Assembly (NCBI GenBank): GCA_028693055.1
Contig: JAQUWD010000045.1
Coordinates: forward strand, 1 to 33,750
Origin: Eubacteriales bacterium
Lineage (GTDB): Bacteria; Bacillota; Clostridia; Christensenellales; Aristaeellaceae
Direction of reading: 5' to 3'
Length of the DNA: 33,750 nucleotides
In this document: one piece after another, positions 8,417 through 15,423 of the stretch
How the letters are laid out: each line of letters starts with the position of its first letter
How positions within the stretch are numbered: position 1 is the first letter of the stretch
The notes under the pieces: model-generated
Told to the model about the DNA's origin: nothing
Database searches by the model: none
Seen by the model: only the letters and a program-made list of their open reading frames with translations
Program-made: the position numbers and the translations under genes

Positions 8417-9756
8417 TCGTATTTCTACAATTGCTTTGCGGCTGCTTGGTGCAGCTGGTTCCATTTGCATTCCTGTGTTTCTATCCGTTCCATTCGCATT
8501 TTCGTCTTTCCCTACGCAAAACGCTGGTCATCACAGGCGTACTGTTGCTGACCTTGGCTCTGTGCTTCGCAGGAGCAGCTTACCTGCTCGATCAGCATAT
8601 GCCGGATGAACCGGCGCAGATGAACGCCATCAACATCGTGTTCTTTCTTTGTCTTTTGCCGTGCTTCGGCTGGTATTGCTATGCGCTGAAAATTTCGTGG
8701 CAAAAAAAGCTATTCATCTTCGCGTTTACGCTAACGGCGGCGCTTACCGTCACCTGCATTCAAAACGCGCTATGGGCGGATTCCCCCACAAGAAGCATGC
8801 CATATGAGCATCCGACGCTGCTGAGTCTAGCCATCAGCACCTCCGCGCTGCTGCCGCTGCTGATGCTCATGCTACGCGTGTGCTACATGCCCATGGCCGA
8901 TGGACTGAGTGCAAAGGAATCCGGCACGTTAGCGCTTGTATCGCTTACATTGTTTCTGATGCTTGCCTGCGGCATTGTGCCGATGGATTTTGTCCAGCTG
9001 CACCGCAGCAGCTGGCTTTGTATGATGTTTATCATGCTGCTTATTTCCGTCTTTGTGATCTATGTTGCAGTGTTTCGTATGCTGTTCTACGCCCATGAGC
9101 GCATTGCTGTGCAGCAGGCGCTGAACCGTAGCGAGCGTCAACTGGAAATGAATCGTGAACAGTACCGACATATTACGGATAACATCGACTATGCCCAGCG
9201 GCAGCGTCACGAGCTGCGCCATCATATGCTGGCGGTGCAAGGCCTGCTTCATGAGGGTAAGACGGAAGAGGTGCAAAGCTATCTGGCGCATCAAATCGAG
9301 GGCTTGGATGTGCATGGCATCCCCGCTGTATGCGACAGCCCGATCGTGAATTCGTTGATTGGCTATTATGCCGATCAGGCGCAAAACGACGGGATTACCT
9401 TTACAACGCATATCAACATGCCGCCGCATGTTTCCATTCGCGACGATGATATGGCCGTGCTTTTGGGCAATCTGCTCGACAACGCACTTTGCGCCGCTGC
9501 TGCTGCAGAAACGGATCAGCGCTCTATCTTGCTGAACATCATCTATTCTGGTTCCATGCTGGCGATTACGGTCGATAATGGCTATAGCAGACTACGAGTA
9601 GACGAAGCGCATTCCTATCAATCCACGAAACCCGGACATATTGGCATTGGACTAAAAAACATTGAAGCCATTGCGCAGGCCTATGACGGCGGCGTTGAAC
9701 TCACGCACGATCCGCAGCAATTCCACGCCTCCGTAATGCTCAACATGGCTTCATGA
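8413..9756 (+). CDS. AgrC-like GHKL sensor histidine kinase
   Basis: A 447-aa membrane kinase. Residues about 1-220 hold six or so hydrophobic segments with short connecting loops. A linker follows, then an H-box of the HPK10/AgrC kind (RQRHELRHHMLAVQ; probable phospho-His at 266), an N-box (LLGNLLDNAL) and a glycine box (GHIGIGLKNIE, near 408-418). No PAS, HAMP or large extracellular domain is present, as in AgrC/ComD peptide receptors. The ATG at 8413 overlaps the regulator stop and has AGGAGG 8 nt upstream. No agrD-like or other pheromone gene was found beside it, so the ligand is unknown. Confidence 0.9.
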   Translation: MIVFLQLLCGCLVQLVPFAFLCFYPFHSHFRLSLRKTLVITGVLLLTLALCFAGAAYLLDQHMPDEPAQMNAINIVFFLCLLPCFGWYCYALKISWQKKLFIFAFTLTAALTVTCIQNALWADSPTRSMPYEHPTLLSLAISTSALLPLLMLMLRVCYMPMADGLSAKESGTLALVSLTLFLMLACGIVPMDFVQLHRSSWLCMMFIMLLISVFVIYVAVFRMLFYAHERIAVQQALNRSERQLEMNREQYRHITDNIDYAQRQRHELRHHMLAVQGLLHEGKTEEVQSYLAHQIEGLDVHGIPAVCDSPIVNSLIGYYADQAQNDGITFTTHINMPPHVSIRDDDMAVLLGNLLDNALCAAAAAETDQRSILLNIIYSGSMLAITVDNGYSRLRVDEAHSYQSTKPGHIGIGLKNIEAIAQAYDGGVELTHDPQQFHASVMLNMAS

Positions 9757-9802
9757 GTGGAATAAAGAAACGACATGACATAATGAAAGGGAGTATCAGA
9801 CA

Positions 9803-10795
9803 ATGAGGAGAAAAATGGTTTCGTTTCTTGTGATGATCTGTTTGATTTGCAGCACATGCATTGCTGCGTTTGGTGAGGAGACAATCGATTATCATGACCC
9901 CTCCCAATGGGCGTACGATCAAATTGGAGATGACAAACAGGCGGATTTATTCCTTGTCTGCCCAACGGTGGATTTGGGACAAAACGGGAATATGAACATG
10001 TCGCTGGAGGATCAACAAACCAAAGAATCCTTTGTCGGCGCTCTGAATATGGAACGCGGTATTTACGAGGATACGCTGACGATGTATGCCCCTTATTATC
10101 GGCAGGCAACGTTCCCTATTTATTCCTTAACAAGTTCCGAAAGGGAATGTTATCTAAGCCTTGCCTATCAAGACGTTCGCGAGGCGTTTCTTGCCTACCT
10201 TGACAGCGTGCCGCAGGATCGTCCCTTTGTTCTTGCCGGTTTTTCACAAGGCTCTGATATGATCCTGCGATTGATGAAGGAGTTTTTGGGCGATCCGACT
10301 TTGCAGGATCGGCTGATTGCAGCCTATTGCATCGGATGGCGCATCACGGACGAGGATCTGGAAAGCTACCCATGGATTATCCCTGCGGCGGGAGCCGATG
10401 ACGTTGGCGTCGTCATTAGCTTTAATTCCGAAGCGGAGGGAATCATGGATTCGCTGATTGTCCCCAACGGAACAAAAACCCACGCCATTAATCCGCTAAA
10501 TTGGCGAACGGATAACACCTATGCAGACGCGTCGGAAAACAAAGGCGCATGCTTTACGAATTACAGCGGCGAAATTGTTAAGGAAGTCAGTGCGCTTACG
10601 GGCGCTTATCTCGACGAAACGCGGGGAACCTTGAAACTGCCGGATATCGCACCCGAGGACTACTCAAACAGCCTTTTCCCCGACGGCGTATATCATCTGT
10701 ACGACTATCAGTTTTTCTACCGCAATTTGCAGGAAAACGTAGCCCTGCGAACCGATGCGTATTTTTCGCAGAAATTGTTAAAGGATGCGGCATAA
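9803..10795 (+). CDS. Exported DUF3089-like alpha/beta hydrolase
   Basis: A 330-aa protein with a signal peptide (MRRKMVSFLVMICLICSTCIAAFGEE). Near residue 45 it has ADLFLVCPTVDLG, and near 100 APYYRQATF, both features of the DUF3089 group. The nucleophile elbow VLAGFSQGSDM gives Ser148 (GxSxG). A later Asp in ADDVGVVISFNSEAEG and a His in NGTKTHAINPLNWRTD are plausible remaining triad members. An esterase or lipase activity is likely; the substrate is not evident. AAAGGGAG is 9 nt before the ATG. The gene starts 46 nt after the kinase stop, so it may be read through from the two-component operon. Confidence 0.75.
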   Translation: MRRKMVSFLVMICLICSTCIAAFGEETIDYHDPSQWAYDQIGDDKQADLFLVCPTVDLGQNGNMNMSLEDQQTKESFVGALNMERGIYEDTLTMYAPYYRQATFPIYSLTSSERECYLSLAYQDVREAFLAYLDSVPQDRPFVLAGFSQGSDMILRLMKEFLGDPTLQDRLIAAYCIGWRITDEDLESYPWIIPAAGADDVGVVISFNSEAEGIMDSLIVPNGTKTHAINPLNWRTDNTYADASENKGACFTNYSGEIVKEVSALTGAYLDETRGTLKLPDIAPEDYSNSLFPDGVYHLYDYQFFYRNLQENVALRTDAYFSQKLLKDAA

Positions 10796-11178
10796 AGCCT
10801 GATGGTTTATCAAGCTGACAAACGAGACGAGCTTTTGATGTAAAGAAGCGTATCGCGGATGATTCGCCCGACAAGAACCCCCAAAGCAAATCCGCGTTTG
10901 CCATGCATTCATCCTTGCATTTATCATTTGCTGCGGATTGCTGCAGCCCTTTACTGCATATAAAGACCTGCCATTCGCACCATCTGCTCAGTGGCTAACG
11001 TGATGTGAATGAGCCGTCCAAAGAACTTCTGCAAGCATTCTACCCGGACAGCATCCTGCCAATCAGCCACGAATTTGCACCAAATAGCCAAATTGATTGC
11101 ACACGGGTTATTGTTTGTGATAAAAATAGATAGGGATCAATCGATGTACAAACGAAAAGATACGAGGTCGAAATACTA
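10796..11178. other. 383-bp gap holding a gene relic and no intact gene
   Basis: No intact open frame with a ribosome site exists here on either strand. The middle part holds the remains of a small secreted-protein gene (listed separately, 10859-11133). The first 60 bp contain only an imperfect inverted repeat (ATCAAGCT and AGCTTTTGAT) with no clear terminator. The last 45 bp are the leader of the M6 peptidase gene; weak -35/-10 pairs around 11093-11126 are not convincing. Confidence 0.6.
10859..11133 (+). pseudogene. Relic of a small secreted-protein gene (two frameshifts)
   Basis: Three consecutive frames join into one plausible protein. An ATG at 10859 begins MIRPTRTPK. At a run of five C (10878-10882) the frame changes to KQIRVCHAFILAFIICCG and LLQPFTAYKDLPFAPSAQ, a typical signal peptide with an FTA cleavage site. 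That frame stops at TGA (11001). A third frame, open only from 10999, then reads DVNEPSKELLQAFYPDSI and LPISHEFAPNSQIDC to a TAG at 11131. Each switch needs one indel. The rebuilt product would be about 90 aa. I do not recognise it, it lacks a clear ribosome site, and chance cannot be excluded. Confidence 0.4.
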
Positions 11179-13389
11179 ATGAACAGAGCAAAAACGGGGC
11201 TAATCCTGCTGCTGACGATTTTGTTGATACTTTGCGCTTCCTCTGCGCTAGCCGGAACTGCCTGTCCGGGCATCATCCCTTTCACTGAGCCAGCCACAGG
11301 CGAAATAGTGCAGATCTATAACAGGGGCGACGAGTATTTCAGCTACATGACCGATACCGACGGCAATCTGCTGGTGCTGGATGAAAACGACTACCTGCGC
11401 TATGTGACTGAGGAAGACGGCGTATACGCGCTGGGCGGTTCCGTGACACAAGCCAAAGTGCGCACGATCAGCACAAATGTGAACGTCCACAATCATAGCG
11501 ACAGCCTGCAAAGCAAATTGCAGGCGCTGCGAAACGAAGTGGCAGCGAGCCGACCTAGTACCTATGCGCTGACCCCTGATCCCATTCCGCTTGATTATAA
11601 TTTTGTGGGCGACCGCGCCGAAGGCCTTGCTCAAGTATGCACCACCGAAGAAGACAAGTATCTGGACGAACCATCCAATTACCCGCCCATGGATTCAACC
11701 TGCCCGTTGCTGGTGCTCAAGCTGCAATTTAACGACGTCAAATGCATTTTCAGTGATCAGCAGTGGCATGACCGTATCTTTGAAAACGGGGTAACCCAGT
11801 ATTATCAAACCGTGTCCAATGGCAAGTTCACCTATGTGCCCGTTGCGGAAACGGGGGGAACGCTCAACGACGGCGTTGTCACCGTCACGCTGCCGTTTGC
11901 GTGCCCGCGCTATGCCCTTGCCGACCCGACCAATCAGCTGGTACAGAATGACCCAATTTCCGGACTGTATCGCGGTACAGATCATAAAAACTATGCCATA
12001 TACAATATGGGTTCGCTCTATGCCTATGCTATGCTGGAGGCTGAAAGCAGCGTCAATTTTGCCAGCTTCGACCGCAATAACGATGGCTTCATCAGTCCGA
12101 CCGAGCTAGCTGTGTTGGTGGTATATAGCGGCTTTGAGGCATCCTACGGCGGCGCGTACGCCGCAGAGGGTAAGCCCGCCGTATGGGCGCACAGCTGGAA
12201 GTACAACAACATGCTCTCCAATGGCGATTCGGCTGACTATCACTACATGACCATGCGGGTGGGCGGCAAGCGTGTGACCAAGTACACCGTCATTGGGGAA
12301 CTGTCTAATTACACGTCGGAATACGATTACGACACAAAGAGCGGCACGCCCCAGCAAGCACAATACGGCACAGCTGCGCATGAGCTGGGGCACGATATGG
12401 GTCTGCCTGATCTGTACGCTACTAGGGACGCGAATCCGTCGCAGCGGGTGGAGGGGCTCAGCCTAATGGGCACGGGCAGCTGGGGTGCAAAGCCGGGCGA
12501 GCAGCTCTGCTCGTCACCAACACACCTTGATCCCGTGAGCAAAATCTATTTGGGCTTCTATAACGCGGTCAGCACTGACACTACCGGAAACTTCACGCTC
12601 TATGCCACCGAGCCCTCAAGTAACTATAACATTCTGCGCGTCAACACCTCTGACCCGAATGTGTATTACCTAATTGAAAACCGACAATATACCGGCTTCG
12701 ACGCGGGACTGGCGCTGTTCTACGGTTCATCTGGAGGCGGGCTGGTCGTGTGGCGTGTGGATCAGAATGCGTTGCAATCAGGATGGTGGCCGAATACCGT
12801 CAACAACGTGGAAGACCATTATGGTCTGATGCCGATCTTCTTGAAAAAAGTAACCAATCCGGACGTAGAGGTATTCGAGCCGTTCTGGAGTGTGAACTCC
12901 ATTCCTAATGCCACCGTACTCCAAAGCTCGCCACAGCTCACGTTTTCGGCGCTCAGTCTGCCCAACAGCAGCATGAATCTTCTCGTCGAACGTACATTGT
13001 CTTTTGCTGGAACACCCTCCTATAACATACCTTCACAGCTCGTGGATGTGCCAATGACGGAGCTTGATGTGTCCGGCGGCGTCTACGGCGGTTATACGCC
13101 CTACACCTTCAGCCTTTCTGACGCCCCCGATTGGCTAAACATCAGCGCGGCGGGTATGCTCTTTGGCACACCATTGGCGCCATCAACAGCCACATCGGCG
13201 GTCGTGACCGCAACGGATTCGCTTGGGAACACCGCAAGTATCTCCATTACCGTGGGCGAAGTGAAGCCCTCGATTATCCCGCCACAAACCGGCGACACGC
13301 GGCAGCCGCTGCTCTATACGGTGCTGATCGCGGTGAGCCTTGTAGGTCTGCTTTTACTTTGGAGAAGAAGGCGGGTGATGCGGCTATAA
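11179..13389 (+). CDS. Exported M6-family metalloprotease with PPQTG sorting tail
   Basis: A 736-aa protein with a signal peptide (MNRAKTGLILLLTILLILC, ending SSALAG). The zinc site GTAAHELGHDMGLPDLY (HELGH, 401-405, followed by LPD) identifies the M6/immune-inhibitor-A type. Residues about 615-690 resemble a bacterial Ig-like module (PYTFSLSDAPDWLNIS, then GTP, then VTATDSLGNTASISITV). The C-terminus has IPPQTGD (PPQTG at 701-705), a hydrophobic segment (LLYTVLIAVSLVGLLLLW) and RRRR, the layout of a sortase substrate. The ATG at 11179 has GAGG about 11 nt upstream, weaker than its neighbours. M6 enzymes are secreted endoproteases; here it is probably wall-anchored. No sortase gene lies in the window. 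Confidence 0.88.
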   Translation: MNRAKTGLILLLTILLILCASSALAGTACPGIIPFTEPATGEIVQIYNRGDEYFSYMTDTDGNLLVLDENDYLRYVTEEDGVYALGGSVTQAKVRTISTNVNVHNHSDSLQSKLQALRNEVAASRPSTYALTPDPIPLDYNFVGDRAEGLAQVCTTEEDKYLDEPSNYPPMDSTCPLLVLKLQFNDVKCIFSDQQWHDRIFENGVTQYYQTVSNGKFTYVPVAETGGTLNDGVVTVTLPFACPRYALADPTNQLVQNDPISGLYRGTDHKNYAIYNMGSLYAYAMLEAESSVNFASFDRNNDGFISPTELAVLVVYSGFEASYGGAYAAEGKPAVWAHSWKYNNMLSNGDSADYHYMTMRVGGKRVTKYTVIGELSNYTSEYDYDTKSGTPQQAQYGTAAHELGHDMGLPDLYATRDANPSQRVEGLSLMGTGSWGAKPGEQLCSSPTHLDPVSKIYLGFYNAVSTDTTGNFTLYATEPSSNYNILRVNTSDPNVYYLIENRQYTGFDAGLALFYGSSGGGLVVWRVDQNALQSGWWPNTVNNVEDHYGLMPIFLKKVTNPDVEVFEPFWSVNSIPNATVLQSSPQLTFSALSLPNSSMNLLVERTLSFAGTPSYNIPSQLVDVPMTELDVSGGVYGGYTPYTFSLSDAPDWLNISAAGMLFGTPLAPSTATSAVVTATDSLGNTASISITVGEVKPSIIPPQTGDTRQPLLYTVLIAVSLVGLLLLWRRRRVMRL

Positions 13390-13443
13390 AGATTCAAAGA
13401 AAAAACACCGCCTTTTCCGGAATGGCGTGGGTAGAACAAGCCT

Positions 13444-13472
13444 TTGATGCCCAGTCCCCCATCCTTTATTGT
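13444..13472 (+). promoter_or_regulatory. Candidate promoter for the oligoendopeptidase gene
   Basis: TTGATG (13444-13449) and TATTGT (13467-13472) are 17 bp apart, each matching four of six consensus bases, about 35 nt upstream of the ATG. No strong terminator separates this gene from the M6 gene, so read-through is also possible. Confidence 0.3.
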
Positions 13473-13507
13473 TGCGATACAAACCCAATTTTAAGGAGGA
13501 ACAAACC

Positions 13508-15358
13508 ATGACGAAACCACAACGAATTCTCGCCTGCCTGTTCGCACTGATTCTTGCACTCAGCATGAGCTTAACCGCGTTGGCAGAAGAAAGACAGACC
13601 ACTTGGGAGCTGACTGACCTGTATGCGGACGACGTAGCCGTAGAGGCAGAGATCACCGAAATTCAAACGCTAATCGACCAGTTACCCAGCTTCCGCGGCA
13701 CGCTGAAAACCGTGGAGGGTGTGGTGGCGTGGTATGCCTTTCAGGATGAGCTGCTCACCAAGCTCAACCGTTTGGGCTGCTACGCAACGCTCAAGACCAG
13801 CTTGAATGCAGGCGACAGCGCCGCGCAGACGCTCTCCGGACGCATTGACAACCTTTCCTTTTCAGCCACCGAGAGCTCAGCCTTTGCCGCCAACGAGCTT
13901 TTCTCACAGGATGCAGCGTTGCTGGACGAGCTGGAGCAGGATGAGCGCATGACGCCCTATCTGCTGGATTTCCAGCGTGCACGCAAGGAAAGCGTGCACC
14001 TGCTGGGCGAGGAGCAGGAAAACCTACTGCTGCCGCTGACTCGCCTCACCTACGGCGCGAGCGACCTGTTCAGCACGCTGAGCTACCTTGAGCTTCCCTA
14101 TTCGGAAATCGAATTCCCGGACGGCGTGACCCGTACCGCCGATGAGAACAACTATGGTCTGGCGCTGCTGGGCGGCTTTACGCAAGAGTTCCGCAAGTCA
14201 TACTCCGAAGCCATGATGAGCGCCTACGCTTCTTTCCGCAACACCTATGCGCAAAATTTCCAAAACTACTGCACCGGCGTGAGCGAGAACGCCAAGGCGC
14301 ACGGCTATGCCTCTGCGCTGGAAGCCGACCTTGCGACCAGCGATGTGGAGCCCACGCTCTATCGGACCATCATCGACGCCTCGCTCACTGGCAACGACCT
14401 TGTGGGCCGCTATGCCAACCTGATGAAGCAGGAGCTGGGCTTGAGCGAGATCTACGGCTTTGACATGAACCTGCCCATCGCCCCCGAGCCCGGCATCACC
14501 TACACCTATGATGAAGCCTGCGAGATCGTGCTAGCCGCTCTGGCTCCACTGGGCGAAACCTATGTGGCCGACGCGCGCAAGGCGCTGGCGGGCGGCTGGG
14601 TGGACGCATACGCCGCCCAGGGCAAGCGCACAGGCGCTTTCTCCATGGGCATCCGGGGCGCGCATCCCTACATGCTGCTCAACTTTGACGGCACGTTCCA
14701 CGCCATGTCCACCCTCGCTCACGAGCTGGGGCACACCATGAACCAGTGGTATGCCGATCAGGCGCAGGAAACGGCTTACAACGCTAACCCCGGCACCATC
14801 GTCACCGAGGTTACCTCTACGCTGAACGAGCTGCTGCTGTCCGATTATATGATTAAGAACGCGCAGACGGACGCCGAACGCAAATACTACATCGCGCAGG
14901 AGATGAGCACGCTCTACTCCACCTTCTTCACGCAGGCGCAGTTCGCGCGCTTCCAACAAATTAGCATGGAGGCGTTGGAAAGTGGCGAAACCCTTACCGC
15001 CGACCTATTGGAGCAGCTGTGGCTGGAAAACAGCGAAAAATACAGCGGTGGCGAGATGCAAACGCTGACGCACAGCGGCATGGGCTGGGCGCGCATTCCC
15101 CACTTCTTTCAGGGCTATTATGTGTACCAGTATGCGGTTGCAATTTCCGCCTCCTGCGACATCACCCAGCGGATCACCTCCGGCGAGGAGGGGGCTGTGG
15201 AGAGCTACCTGACCTACATCGCCTCCGGCGACCCTGCCTCCACGGCAGAAACGCTAGCCATCGCGGGTGTGGATGCGACGAATGGCGATTTTGTCAACAA
15301 TCTGCTAGTCCGCTTCGGCACGTTAATGGACGAGTACGAGGCAATTGAAGTGAAATGA
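13508..15358 (+). CDS. Exported oligoendopeptidase F-like M3 peptidase
   Basis: A 616-aa thimet-type zinc peptidase. The catalytic motif is STLAHELGHTMNQWY (HELGH, 405-409), with the third-ligand helix ETAYNANPGTIVTEVTSTLNELLL downstream (Glu in the TEVTS segment). The segment near 375-390 (GIRGAHPYMLLNFDG) is also characteristic of PepF. PepF is normally a cytosolic enzyme that cuts short peptides; this copy carries a Sec signal peptide (MTKPQRILACLFALILAL, ending LTALAEE). The ATG at 13508 follows AAGGAGG by 8 nt; a longer frame exists but has no ribosome site. The stop codon is inside a perfect 37-bp palindrome. The M16C peptidase gene follows 65 nt later. Confidence 0.9.
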   Translation: MTKPQRILACLFALILALSMSLTALAEERQTTWELTDLYADDVAVEAEITEIQTLIDQLPSFRGTLKTVEGVVAWYAFQDELLTKLNRLGCYATLKTSLNAGDSAAQTLSGRIDNLSFSATESSAFAANELFSQDAALLDELEQDERMTPYLLDFQRARKESVHLLGEEQENLLLPLTRLTYGASDLFSTLSYLELPYSEIEFPDGVTRTADENNYGLALLGGFTQEFRKSYSEAMMSAYASFRNTYAQNFQNYCTGVSENAKAHGYASALEADLATSDVEPTLYRTIIDASLTGNDLVGRYANLMKQELGLSEIYGFDMNLPIAPEPGITYTYDEACEIVLAALAPLGETYVADARKALAGGWVDAYAAQGKRTGAFSMGIRGAHPYMLLNFDGTFHAMSTLAHELGHTMNQWYADQAQETAYNANPGTIVTEVTSTLNELLLSDYMIKNAQTDAERKYYIAQEMSTLYSTFFTQAQFARFQQISMEALESGETLTADLLEQLWLENSEKYSGGEMQTLTHSGMGWARIPHFFQGYYVYQYAVAISASCDITQRITSGEEGAVESYLTYIASGDPASTAETLAIAGVDATNGDFVNNLLVRFGTLMDEYEAIEVK

Positions 15359-15377
15359 TTCATTTCACTTCAATTGC
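15341..15377. repeat. Perfect 18-bp-arm palindrome over the pepF-like stop codon
   Basis: The arm gcaattgaagtgaaatga (15341-15358) is followed by one t and then its exact reverse complement (15360-15377). The left arm encodes the last codons (AIEVK) and the TGA of the M3 peptidase. No T-run follows, so it is not a classical terminator. It may stabilise the 3' end of the upstream message or tune expression of the M16C gene. Confidence 0.9.
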
Positions 15378-15423
15378 GCTATGGCTTGCTCCTGTGCTTA
15401 TATACAGAGAAAGGAAACCTTCC

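Noticed and set aside
9774-9790. TGA-CATAAT as a promoter for the DUF3089-like hydrolase
   Set aside because: Transcription would start within or next to the ribosome site, leaving no usable leader, and no -35 is present.
7536-9802. An AgrD-like or other pheromone precursor gene next to the kinase
   Set aside because: No short frame with a ribosome site and amphipathic leader was found in the gaps; the only small secreted candidate is the damaged relic at 10859-11133.
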